DNA of 64,000 nt from positions 5,332,001 through 5,396,000 of the forward strand of contig CM065322.1 of the NCBI GenBank assembly GCA_033032175.1, in the 5' to 3' direction. Of the stretch, positions 11,464-20,994 are shown piece by piece. Origin of the DNA: Saturnia japonica (Eukaryota; Arthropoda; Insecta; Lepidoptera; Saturniidae). Below the pieces are notes generated by a model that was not told where the DNA came from, made no database searches, and was given only the letters and a program-made list of their open reading frames with translations. Positions within the stretch are counted from its first letter, which is position 1, and the number at the start of each line of letters is the position of its first letter. Both the position numbers and the translations under genes were made by a program.

Positions 11464-12087
11464 TTTTTTTTTTTTTTTAACGTGGAGAAACCTTTCTTGG
11501 GTACACACTCGCCCGGGGGAACGAGTGGTATGTGAGACTCCTACTCACTAAAACTCCATTGTGTACCATCCGCCGTCATACTGGGGCGACGCGGGCACTG
11601 CGCTGGCATACAGCCGCGCCGCCCCGGCAGCCGGCCCGGCTAATCCGGGCCCCGGCCTATGTAGGAGACGGCTCAGTACACCCTAGCCGTCTCCTCCGTC
11701 CACCGAACTTGTGCAGTGAGGAGACGGGCCCCCTGACCCGTCTCCTCTGGTTCAGCTAGGGTGGCAGGAGTTAGCAGATAAACCGCCTCCTCCTGCCACC
11801 CGTTCGTCTTTGGCGGAGAGGGCCGCTCAGGGGATCCCCCTCACGAACCCTCTCCGCGGCCTCCTTCTGCGAGATGACGTCCTCGCAAAAGGAGGCCATC
11901 GCCGTCCATGCCCTCTCGCTGCCGAGCATGGCTCTCACCACACTCGGAAGCGAGAGATCTTCACCAATAACTGCGGCCAGAGTGCGGCGCTGCTCCCCCC
12001 AGGCCGCACACTCACCAAGAGTGTGCTGCGCCGTATCCCCCGCAGCCCCGCACTCATGGCACGCAGTGGAGGGCTCCCTCCTGGCTA
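11462..12087 (-). mobile_element. R1-clade-like LINE, 5'-truncated copy (copy A)
   Basis: Minus-oriented element ending in poly(A), seen as T at 11462-11479. It keeps the last 105 codons of ORF2 and a GC-rich 3' UTR of about 290 bases. The UTR contains two strong stem-loops (11664-11694, perfect 10 bp; 11718-11747, perfect 11 bp) and the words ACACTCGCCCGGGGGAACGA and GTGGTATGTGAGACTCC, which recur in copy B. Truncated at the 5' end right at the target duplication. R1-clade elements are known for target specificity. Confidence 0.75.
11771..12083 (-). pseudogene. R1-like ORF2 C-terminal zinc-knuckle fragment
   Basis: Uninterrupted frame with stop TAA at 11771-11773. It contains CHECGAAGDTAQHTLGEC, a CCHC-type knuckle, then WGEQRRTLAAVIGEDLSLP and VVRAMLGSERAWTAM, which is characteristic of the end of R1/TRAS-type ORF2 proteins. 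In the intact protein it follows the reverse transcriptase and is thought to help bind nucleic acid during target-primed integration. Only this piece survives. The longer open frame reading upstream through lysines is just poly(A) of the neighbouring copy, so no true start exists. The plus-strand ORFs over it are shadows. Confidence 0.75.
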
Positions 12088-12103
12088 AGTTATAAGGTAC
12101 CTT
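12088..12103 (+). repeat. Target-site copy 2, between the two insertions
   Basis: AGTTATAAGGTACCTT separates the 5' end of copy A from the poly(T) of copy B, as expected if the second insertion used the target copy created by the first. Confidence 0.85.
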
Positions 12104-13185
12104 TTTTTTTTTTTTTTTTTTTGTTACCGTGGAGGGAAAACCCGTCATGGGTACACACTCGCCCGGGGGAACGAGTGGTATGTGAGACTCCTACTCACTA
12201 AAAAACTCCACGGTGCACCGTCCGCCGCCATACTGGGGCGACGCGGGCACTGCGCTGGCATTCAGCCGCGCCGCCCCGGCGGCAAGGCCCGGAAGGGCCG
12301 CCCGCTGACGGAGACAGCCCGGTGACGAACTGTCTCCCCGTCCGTCAAACCAGTGCAATGGGAAGACAGGCCCCCCGACCCATCTCCCCTTGGTTCGGCC
12401 TGGCAGGAGAAGGAGGCGGATGAACCACCTATCCCCCACCCACCCGTCGTTGGGTTTTTTATAGAGGTTTTCTCCTCTGTCCCTGCCATAATGTTTGGCA
12501 TATGGCGGGGGTAAGGGGCTAATGAACGCACCCCCACCCCGCTAGCCCGGCCATGATTTTTTACCGAGGTTTTCTCCTCTGCCGTCCTGTAACGGCAGGA
12601 GAAGGAGGCGAATGAACGCACCCCCTCCCCCACCAGTCCGTCGTTGGTTTTTTATAGAGGTTTCCTCCTCTGCCGTCATTGAGCTCCCGTCCGTCCTTGT
12701 CAGGTCCGTCTTTGATTTTTTAACGAGGTGCTCATCCTCAACCTTCCGGTTATTTTTTTAAGTGGTTTCCTTCCACTGTCCGTCCTTGATTTTTTATACT
12801 GGTGGTTTTCTCCACCTCCGTCCAGTAATTTTTTAAGGTGGTTGTCTTCCACCGTCCGTCCGTGATTGTTTAAAGGGTGGTTTACTCCACCACAGTCCGT
12901 CCAAGGTTTTTTAAGGTGGTTTACTCCACCGCCGTCAGCGATTTTTTAAAGAGGTTGTATCCTCTCAATTTTTTAAGGAGGTTTTCTTCCTCCTCCGCCG
13001 TCAACGACGAGTCCGTCCGTAGTGGACGAGCCGAAGCAGGTCCACTGTTGCCCCATCCCCTGTCTCCTTTGATGAGCAGAGGGGTACAGGGGAGGAACGC
13101 CGTCGGTCTGGTATTAGCCGTCGGCCGTGAAGCGGCCGCCGTTGCCCGGGGCACACCACGAGGAGGTTCCAGACATAGTGCCCCA
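12102..13185 (-). mobile_element. ORF-less R1-like element with hairpin array (copy B)
   Basis: Minus-oriented, poly(A) seen as T at 12102-12122. Bases 12123-12420 align through copy A's 3' UTR (shared GTACACACTCGCCCGGGGGA, ACTGGGGCGACGCGGGCACT, CAGCCGCGCCGCCCCGG). Where copy A then has coding sequence, this copy has tandem units with hairpins (12404-12996). A GC-rich unique block of about 190 bases (12997-13185) ends at the target duplication and would be the element's 5' end. I see no RT motif and read this as an internally deleted, non-autonomous derivative with both ends kept. It could instead be 5'-truncated within a longer repeat array. Confidence 0.6.
12404..12996 (-). repeat. Tandem hairpin array inside copy B
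   Basis: Eleven short stem-loops with 6-7 base loops rich in T (plus strand), at 12463-12478, 12566-12579, 12656-12671, 12725-12739, 12761-12777, 12801-12816, 12837-12853, 12876-12891, 12915-12930, 12950-12965 and 12976-12994. Stems are AGAGG/CCTCT, GAGG/CCTC, AGTGG/CCACT, GGTGG/CCACC or AGGAGG/CCTCCT, so both sides change together. Linkers repeat GTCCGTCC and GATTTTTTA. Spacing is about 35-40 bases from 12761 to 12950; the left part has units of about 86-105 bases that add GAACGCACCCCC. Two longer stems lie at 12481-12510 and 12579-12598. Confidence 0.8.
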
Positions 13186-13330
13186 AGTTATAAGGTACCT
13201 TAAGCCAACTCCACTGAACAAGCTCTATCCTTTAGAAGGGATAGCTCCCACAGATTCGATGTTTTTAAGATTATCTAAACGTCCCAAGAATATCTATTTA
13301 GCTGCCGTTTCTGAAAAATAATTTTTGATG
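13186..13330 (+). mobile_element. Second LINE, right part after the insertions
   Basis: Starts with target copy 3 (AGTTATAAGGTACCTT, 13186-13201) and continues the host LINE frame exactly: IRYLKPTPLNKLYPLEGIAP, a conserved LINE motif, then decays. Joined to the sequence ending at 11463 it forms one frame without loss or gain, which is why the two insertions are placed here with confidence. Confidence 0.75.
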
Positions 13331-13334
13331 TGAA

Positions 13335-13630
13335 AACTTTTTTAGTACTGTTGTTATTTGAAAAGCGATGTAACGAAAAAGCACCACTAAAAAGAGACAA
13401 AAATACACATCTATAGAATTTATCTTGGGATAGAATGAAATAGATACACATTATACACAGTTAATGCAAATCCAGATTTTTACAACTATGAACGACCACC
13501 AGACTTGTACAAACTGCTGTCGATAATTCAAATCCCGCTGATATAGGTATTTTAAAAAGAGATTTTAAAGAAGATATTTTAATGTTTTCTAAAGCTTTCA
13601 CTTGTGCTGCGTGTGAAATGCACACATGTT
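13335..13630 (-). mobile_element. Unclassified dispersed repeat U, copy 1
   Basis: Minus-oriented copy of a 300-350 base repeat also present at 30475-30835 and 33725-33900. A short open frame reads ENIKISSLKSLFK, then GFELST, CTSLVVV and CKNLDLH followed by a stop. Copy 2 gives the equivalent ENIKIFSLKSVFK, GLELST, RTSLVG and CENQDLH and the same stop. The tail AAAGTTTTCAC is shared. Could be the end of an unrecognised element protein or a non-coding SINE; GATTTGAATTATCGAC resembles part of a B box. Confidence 0.5.
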
Positions 13631-14084
13631 TAGTTTTCAAAAGACTCAAATAAAGTTCCGTCGCCCAAATGAACCGGGTCCTTGGAGTTCCTGTAGATCA
13701 GTAGATGCTGATACTATGAAATGAATTACGCAATTATTTTCAGTGTAGCATCATCTATTCCCTCTTATTTCATAGTTGTCCAAGTCAGGTGAGTTTAGTA
13801 AATTATCTCATGATAATTTCATATCAATGCGTGACAGATAACTTTTCACTTAGGCCTCTTTCTGTATATAAAAATTATATAAAATTTAAATATAGTATAC
13901 TTGTGTATAAAAAAACGTTATCATTCAGACAAAATATTCGTGTAATTAAACAGTGGCGATATCGACCGGAAGTGATAAGCACCGGATACACAGGCCACGC
14001 CCCCTATCGTGATGCGGAGGAATTAGAGAGGGTCGCTCGAGTGTTTAGTTTTACTGAGGTGTATCTCTGATCTAATGATATGAT
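13631..14084. other. AT-rich sequence, no gene identified
   Basis: A 93-codon open frame (13789-14070) ends in a GC-richer stretch (CCACGCCCCCTATCGTGATG). I do not recognise the product and codon use is not gene-like upstream, so I do not call it. Confidence 0.3.
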
Positions 14085-14716
14085 TCTGTAATAAAAAGGT
14101 TCATGTTTACAGCATATAATTGCGGCTTTAAAATAATAATTTGTGATACAAAAATATCACGCTGTATTATTGACAGTGTAAGCAGATTTAAATGTATAAA
14201 ATTAATAAAATTGATGTGTGTGTTTGTAATGTCAAAATAACAGCTTTTTACTAAATGCATATGAAATTATATACGATACCTATAACAAAAAACCCATTTT
14301 TTTTTATTTTTGTCTGTCTGTCTGTTTGTTCCGGGTAATCTCCGAAACGATTGGGCCGATTTTGATAGGACTTTCACTAGTAGATAGATGGTTTTATAGG
14401 GAGTAACACTGGCTAACTTTATTTTAGAAAAATAATTAGGATTCCGCACAAATAAAAAAAACTAATCATAGTGAATCAATTGGCGCACTTAAATGGCTTA
14501 CCCTGAATAAACCATAAGAGATATAGCAAATTAATGTACTAAAGAATTGAAGACATTAAAAAAACCTACAAAAAGTCAGGGCGAGTATATAATATCTATC
14601 TTTTAAGGAATACCCAAAATAAGCCTTTTTTTTCTTTAAAATAGCCGGGAGCGGGGAAAACTATATTCACGCGGGCATTCTGTAGTACATGTGAGCGAAG
14701 CCGCGGGCAAAGCTAG
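14085..14716 (+). mobile_element. Helitron-like repeat (GTTCCGGGTAAT family), copy 2
   Basis: Longest copy. It carries TTTGTTCCGGGTAATCTCCG, GATTGGGCCGATTTTGATAG, TAGGGAGTAAC, AATTAGGATTCCGCAC and GTACATGTGAGCGAAGCCGC, ending AAAGCTAG before T. The first 180 bases align with 57385-57560 and contain the words TTTGTAATGTCAAAATAACA and TTTTTACTAAATGCATAT. No ORF of note. Confidence 0.65.
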
Positions 14717-14814
14717 TATTACAATAAAATTGCGTATGTTAAAGATTTCGGTATATGGCTAAAATGAAATGTAATCCTATAATGCGACATGATTTTTCTA
14801 TAAATTTCTTATGC

Positions 14815-15400
14815 CCCATTCACACGTTTGCCAAACCCCGGCAAACATTTTCAAATTCAAACGTGGGGGGATAAGGCGTTTGGCTTGGCTTGTGAAGATT
14901 TAAGGTCGTCAATCACCTATACACCCGGCACCCGACCAGCACCGCACCGCCTCGTACGGTTGAGATGTCTTTGTATGGAGTTCCATATATATGCAATCAC
15001 TTGTTAACTCCGTAACGTCATCCTATCAACTCGCACACGAGTTGTCAACGCGCCGGTCTCAAGTGGACCACGAGTGGTTAACGTAAGGACGAAGCGTCAT
15101 AGGCGCGGACACCAAGTAGAAACTACTCGTCCATTCGTTGACAAATCATCTTGATTAGTTGGCCACGGAGTGTTCACCCGTTGTACATGCGGCGTTCACC
15201 CTTCGACAACGAGTGGACGTCAAGCGGGGAGGCGGTGTTGGTCGGATATCAGGTTGATAAGTAAGTGACGACCTTTGGCTTAGCTTGCCGCCGATCCAAG
15301 CTAAGTCGATATTTGATTCACAAATCAAAAGAGCTTCCGGCAAGCGTTTGCGATGCGTCCACACGTTTCGACTTTTGTGTGTACTTAATATCGCTTGCGC
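14815..15400. mobile_element. Outer inverted-repeat element, split
   Basis: Left piece 14815-14900 (ACACGTTTGCCAAACCCCGG, TTTGGCTTGGCTTG) and right piece 15278-15400 (TTGGCTTAGCTTGCCG, CCGGCAAGCGTTTG, CCACACGTTTCGACTTTTG) show inverted similarity around GGCAAACG and ACGTTT. A second element lies between them. Probably a DNA-transposon derivative without transposase. Boundaries approximate. Confidence 0.4.
14901..15277. mobile_element. Inner inverted-repeat element nested in the outer one
   Basis: Left end AAGGTCGTCAATCACC and right end (reverse complement) AAAGGTCGTCACTTACTT are inverted copies. Further in, CACCCGACCAGCACCGC pairs with GCGGTGTTGGTCGGAT. The interior has several variants of CACGAGTTGTCAACG and one perfect hairpin, CAACTCG CACA CGAGTTG (15027-15044). 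No convincing ORF; the 86-codon minus frame is a by-product of GC content. Confidence 0.55.
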
Positions 15401-17057
15401 GAAATTGATACTCAATAATTAACTGAAAAAACCTGGTACGATTTCTGTGAATTTTTCTTTTTCGTTGCCCAATTGCCGAATTTTCCGTATCCTATTATTA
15501 TTCCTCGTTAATTTTGCTTCATTTTTTATAATAAAAATAGGTTAAACCAAATATTATAGCCGACATAAGGCGACTTCCGTCATGCTTGCTTATCCAAAGC
15601 ACACTAGCACCTAGCACACTCGCAGACGTGTGGGTACTGATGTTTGATTTGCCTATTTTATCCAAGCCTTTGTAGAGGTTTGAAATTTGTAGCAAGTGGC
15701 AAAAGCGTGTAGATAGGGGTTTAGATTAGGTTAGGTTACTTGCATTGTTTACAAAATTAGTATCCTTTGTGAATATATTTCAGTTATATTCATGATTATA
15801 TTTACATCATTCTGGCAGAACCGACATCTAATTTATCCACATTGTTCAGTAGTTATTTTAAGCTATTTTTTAAAATTAATTAATTAATTATCCTTCCCGA
15901 AAACTTGGTAAAAGTACTGTACTGTCTTTTTAAAATGTAATATGGCTTTAATAAGTAAGTTTCCAAAAAAAAAAACAGTGATCGGTCTAACTGTTTTGGA
16001 GTTCACCAATCTCATTATAAAAAATCTTGTGTGCGTCTGTTATGATTCCTAAAACTTCTGAACGAGTTGACCGATTGAGTTAATATTTGCATAACATACT
16101 TTTTTATTGAGACGATGGTTTATAGCTGTGTTATGATCCGATAGATGGCGCTGTGGTCGAGCCATTTACTACCGGAAAGGGTAGAAAAACGTCTGCTGGC
16201 CCAGTTAGTAATATTATAAATTAGTACAGCGTTCTAAACTTCTAACTCATATCTATATGAAGCAGCCATGGTAATACATACAGACAAACGATATGAAAAA
16301 TATCATATTATTAGCTGTTTACTAAGCCAGTTTAAACACACATGTAGTTAATAATAACTTGAAATACCATAAAATTGGATAACATTGCCGTATTTAATGC
16401 TTGTTAACCTAAAAGGAGTGTAAATAAACCAAGTTAATATTATTAGTTGACACAAAATAGGATTAATATAAAACGATAAGACTGTTAACTAAGGTAATGT
16501 CTGAGACTAACCGATTATCGGTTTACCGTCTAGACATAAGTTAAAGATAAATTGCACTGTATGACCATATATGTCTATATCTATATGCACTGAATTCAGG
16601 ATTCAAAGGCATAATAGGTATGAAGTTCAAAAGCGGTAGATTTCTAAAAAAAAAATGAAGTCATTTTTCTTTTTTCTTGTTTGCGACATTATGAAATTTC
16701 AATGGTATTAATGTGAATTATTTTTTAATGATGTTTTTTAAATTATTAATGTTAAATATATAAATAAATATTAAACAAGCTAAATGATTAATAGGGAAAC
16801 AAAAAAATCGACTACAACAAAAACATTTGACTAAAAATATTTATCTATTTTTGCTCTTTATTTAATTCTCATACGTTGTATATAAGTATAACCTATAACC
16901 TATGTCACTTCCACAATTAAGACAAATCTATCTACACCTCATATGATATAAAATCCATCACGCCGTTAATACATACATACATTACATACGCTCGAAAAAC
17001 ATAAAACCCTCCATATTCGCAGTTGAGTAGATACACCGTTGAAGTGTTTTAAACATT
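15401..17057. other. AT-rich sequence with minor repeat traces
   Basis: A piece at about 16020-16215 (CTTCTGAACGAGTTGACCGA, GATCCGATAGATGGCGCTGT) looks like an old dispersed repeat. The rest shows nothing recognisable. Confidence 0.3.
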
Positions 17058-17195
17058 AAAAAAGTCAGTAAAATGAATTTACTTTATTATCTTTTGTGGC
17101 TGACTTCATAATGTTGTTGGCACGCGGGATAAAAAAATTGTATTCATTTTTGTTTTGTTACGCCTAAAGAAGTAAATATAACTTCTTACATGTGT
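17058..17195. mobile_element. Half copy of the GGCACGCG inverted-repeat element
   Basis: AAAGTCAGTAAAATGAATTT, GGCTGACTTCATAATGTTGT and GGCACGCGGGATAA occur in the same order as in the right half of the element at 51512-51839. The left half is absent. Confidence 0.55.
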
Positions 17196-17660
17196 ACAAA
17201 AGTAATATTTTTTTTTTTAATTGAAACTCTACACCTGGGTACTAAACTAGACAGTAATCGATTAATTAAATTCAGAAGGATCAATTCAAGCCGGTTATTA
17301 TTGATCGATGAAGAAACATATTACTTTAAATAAAAAGTAACTTGTAAAATTTAATTTATTAATTATTCAAGAGTATAATAACACGGGTGTGTTATTGTCA
17401 AAGATAACGAATATTGGAATACAATTAGTTTGTTGCTTATAACGTTATATCTCAATAAAGGACTGGAAGACACCGATTGTGTGTGCAGCTTCAATCATTT
17501 TCTGTAAACTGTTAAATAATCCCTTGAAGATCACAATCGCGTTAAAACCTACTACACCATGCCCTTATCCCTGAGTCCTTGGGCTACAGCAGCACATCGA
17601 GTTACGGGTACTAGATTGATAAACGTGTTAAATCATTTGGTGTCCACCATTGAACTTACT

Positions 17661-17799
17661 AAGAGGGCATTCAAGTATTACGTACTGCAATTTGGGGGGG
17701 CGGAGGGGGTCTTATAAAGCGTTACGATGCGTTACAAGGGCGAGAGAGAGGCTCAAAAATCTTCAAAAATGTCGTTATGTAATACTTGAACGCCCCCTA
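17661..17799. mobile_element. Small inverted-repeat element (MITE)
   Basis: About 138 bases with terminal inverted repeats: AGAGGGCATTCAAGTATTAC at the left and GTAATACTTGAACGCCCCCT at the right (18 of 20 match). The centre holds a G run and GGGCGAGAGAGAGGCTC. This arrangement, with ends reading GGGCGTTCAAGTATTAC, is familiar from insect DNA-transposon derivatives. The target duplication is not clear. Confidence 0.65.
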
Positions 17800-18319
17800 A
17801 TGAGACAAGGCCGCCTTCTGTAAAAAACATTATTCTATATGTTTAATTATCCATTTACAACTTGGGGGTTGAACTATTTTACACGTTCCCGTCACATAAC
17901 TATCTTTAATGTGAGGGAATGTCATAATATTCAAGATAGGTAACTTATTTTAAGGCAAGGTCATAGACCATAATTTTAGCGAATTCCAAGAATTTTATCA
18001 CAACAACCAATGTAGAGACACGCTTCAGTGGCGGGACAAGCAAACATAATGTTTGCTATGCGATACCATATCGACTTATCAACATGTTATAAAACAGATA
18101 ACTTGACAACCTGCTGTTTTTTGGCAACCGGTTTTCTGGTCTGAAAACTACTTGTTTTGTATAATATATGTCATATGAAATACACTCGCAAAATGAACAA
18201 CACTAATAAAAAATATTTAATGTGTATTTAGGCGACATGGGATGCCTGTCAGATCTGAAATATTTAAATGTAATCATGTTTTATATATAATGAAATATGA
18301 ATAAATACGAGACAATTTT
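17800..18319. other. AT-rich sequence, no gene seen
   Basis: No recognised repeat or coding sequence. Confidence 0.35.
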
Positions 18320-18573
18320 TAACAAAAAAGGTATCCAACTTTAACGATTTTGAAGAGTTCCATTGTGTATCTTCGAAGTTGAAGGTCCAATGCCAATGAT
18401 ATTAAAAGGGACGGTAGATCGTGCCGCGAAATGACCCCTTTAAGGTATCCCATGTCCAACAAAAAGAATCATCCAAATGGGTTCATAAACAAAAAAGTTA
18501 TGACTGAACACTCATATAAAAATATACATTCGAAATGAGTAGCCTGCCGTCTTTTTTTTTGAAGTCAGTTAAT
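18320..18573 (-). mobile_element. AACCGACTTC inverted-repeat element, copy 2
   Basis: Read on the minus strand: ACTGACTTCAAAAAAAAAG at the start, CATAACTTTTTTGTTTATGA, GATGATTCTTTTTGTTGGAC, CCTTCAACTTCGAAGATACA, and at the end AAAGTTGGATACC. The start and end are imperfect inverted repeats (ACTTCAA against TTGAAGT). No gene. Confidence 0.65.
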
Positions 18574-18974
18574 TATAAAACGAAAATAAAAATCTAATAT
18601 TTTTAGATAGTTATTTATAAAGTTATTCATAAATTCGAACGTTTTTACTACCGTCAAAACGCGCCATTAGATGTTTTACATTAAGGTTCATCTCACGGTT
18701 AGTGAAATTTAAGATTAAGAAATTATGAAAACAAATAGCTGCTTAATTAAATAAAGTTATTAAAACTAATAAATTAATATATTTAGCTGCCTAAATTTAT
18801 TCGCCACGGCTCGTCGCAACGTCTGGAATTATAAATTTAAAATGTTGACCAAAACTTCAACAGAGATCTGACTCTTTAGGGAAATGTCTTAATTACCATA
18901 CCGGCATCACTTTCGAATTGCAGCGTGTAATTATTTCAAATGTGAGCTTTGTGTGAATCTTGACGTTCCCACAA

Positions 18975-19060
18975 GATGTCGCCATAATCGCTACCGCGGA
19001 GATCGCGTGCGGAGAGGTACGTCGCGTCACGTCGCGACCTATCAATCGACGTTACATTTC
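18975..19060. promoter_or_regulatory. CpG-dense block, possible regulatory island
   Basis: A cluster of CpG dinucleotides in AT-rich surroundings, with GTCGCG TCACGT CGCGAC forming a 6-bp stem around a CACGT core, preceded by CCGCGGAGATCGCG. Could be a promoter or a remnant of a GC-rich repeat. No adjacent exon is visible. Confidence 0.2.
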
Positions 19061-20212
19061 AAACTACATTTTAAATGACATGATCATTTATTTATTTATT
19101 AATGAACAAGAAAATTGAAAATGCATAAATGCACTTTAGTTTTTTTTTACTGTTATTATATTTCATATAGTAATCTCAAAATATTTTAGAAATTATTCGA
19201 GTTCGTAGTTTCCGTTGAAAGGATAAAAAACTGTGAACACCCTGATTACATAAAAGGTATAAGAGTTCTTTACTATATTACGTAATTATCTTAAATAATA
19301 AAAACAAAATCAAGACAATTATTTACAAAACTGTGGAACACTCTGAAACATCTAGCCACGAGCTACCCTAGATGTATTTTTTAGTAATTCTAATAGTTAT
19401 ATTTGACTTAAACGATAAGACACTTGGAAAGCCTCTCATTCTATATATGTATCCATATATGTTGTATTTCAGAGCCTCTAATGCCTGCATATTGGTGACT
19501 TTTTCATATATTTTAGTCTAGTTTTTAAGCACATGCAATTGGTTTTGTGCTAAATTGTACTTAACCATAAGTTATAAGGAAAAAAATGCAATTACAATCG
19601 TAGTCAGATTTGAAGACTTTAAATTCCTTTCCCTAAAACTTAAGGGCTTGTTGTGTAGGGATAAATAAAGAAGATACCTAGTTTATATTACTTGAGAAGT
19701 TTTATTTGTACATTCTATTCATCAGTTCACCTGTACAAACAAATCGTTACCATTCGATTTTCTTAAGCACCCGTTGAAAAGGCGAGCTTAACTAAGCAGT
19801 CCACCTGAGGTACATATTACTACAATTACAACCACCTTTATGTCGTCAAAATTAACTTTATAGCTGTAATGTCGATTACGTTAACTATACGCCTTAGCGA
19901 TACGTAATTGTGGGAGCGCATCGCTTATGTTACTTTAAATGGACTGTTCGAATTAATGTTTCGAAATTTGTGCAAATAGTTTTACAGTTTCGTATTTAAA
20001 GATTGCGAAAAGGTTTGAAAGTTTGGCCTTTCTCAATACAAACGTGGCAATGCTGGTGGCACTAGCAGCTTTGGTGTTAGGTAGGGAAATATTTGAGCCT
20101 ATGCAAATTGAAGCTTCTATAATTATATATCTGCTTATTAGGCAATTTTAAATTACTTTAATTAATTATTAATTTTGTGTATATGCCAAATAAAATGTTT
20201 ATTTTTATTTAT
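19061..20212. other. AT-rich sequence, no gene seen
   Basis: Nothing recognised. A TTTATTTATTTATTTT stretch lies just before the LINE that follows. Confidence 0.35.
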
Positions 20213-20570
20213 TTATTTTAAATGAAATGTTTTACTTTCTTTAACAAATTCAAAGTCGCTCAGCGAGCTACGCTCGGAGTTCCTTTCAAGGATAGCATCA
20301 GAAATGATGTAATTAGATAGAGAACTTGGGTTATCACCATAGCTCAAAGGATTAGCTCGCTGAAGTAGCAGTGGACTAGCTACATATGCCAAAGAACTGA
20401 TAACCGATGTGGTAGGCGAGTTCTCGAGTGGAGACTGCGTTGAGGTAAACGAAAGGTGGAGGACCCCTTTCTGTAAGATGTAGCGACCGAACATCTGGTC
20501 CAGTGGCGATCTTCGGGGGAGGTCTATGTCCAGCAGTGGACAGATACAGGCTGATGATGATGATGGCAAA
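20213..20570 (+). mobile_element. LINE ORF2 C-terminus and 3' end
   Basis: Plus frame reads VAQRATLGVPFKDSIRNDVI, then ITIAQRISSLKWQWTS, GRRVLEWRLR and EVYVQQWTDTG before the stop. This is the well-conserved C-terminus of a common insect LINE protein (motifs of the type QRAMERAMLGV and RRVLEWRPRTGKR). The 3' end is GTCCAGCAGTGGACAG and GCTGATGATGATGATGG. Internal stops show decay. The 135-codon minus frame is antisense to it and is not a gene. Confidence 0.7.
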
Positions 20571-20994
20571 TAGAGTATGTCTTTCTTTTTCTTATTTTCA
20601 CAAAAAAATAAAATTGACAAAGATGCGAATGTTAAGATGAATGTGTCGTTTAACTAGAATTAGCTTTATAAAAAATTTATACCTTTAAGTAGTTAGACCC
20701 AGACGTACCAAAAGGTTTGAAAGTCTCTGCTGTGAATTATATTATTTGCGACATTAAAATTGGGGCAATATACTTCGGCGCCGGTGTTATCTATCTCGCT
20801 GTGTTTACTTGTATGTATTTACTATGTCCCTGGTTATTATACTATATAAAATTCATCCAATATCATGACCATCAATTTACGTCATGTAATGTAATCGAAA
20901 ATTAAATTATATATAATATAAATATATTATTAGTTATAGTATGTTCAATTTAAAAAAAAATTCAAAATAATATATCGTCGTTATAGAAGTCTAT
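20571..20994. other. AT-rich sequence, no gene seen
   Basis: No recognised element. TA-rich run near 20905-20935. Confidence 0.3.

Noticed and set aside
11810..12095. Plus-strand ORFs of 92 and 73 codons
   Set aside because: Antisense shadows of the R1-like ORF2 fragment at 11771-12083.
12262..12633. Minus ORF of 123 codons with internally repeated residues
   Set aside because: The peptide repeats (EEKTSVKN type) come from the tandem hairpin units, and the frame runs through the 3' UTR shared with copy A. I see no reason to call it a protein.
12441..12996. Possible CRISPR array because of regular units with spacers
   Set aside because: Units diverge, spacers are similar to each other, and the setting is a eukaryotic retroelement.
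12877..13203. Plus ORF of 108 codons
   Set aside because: Reads across the hairpin array on the strand opposite the element.
13789..14070. 93-codon plus ORF
   Set aside because: Mostly AT-driven; only the last third looks unusual and nothing recognisable is encoded.
20213..20620. 135-codon minus ORF
   Set aside because: Antisense to a clear LINE C-terminus on the plus strand.
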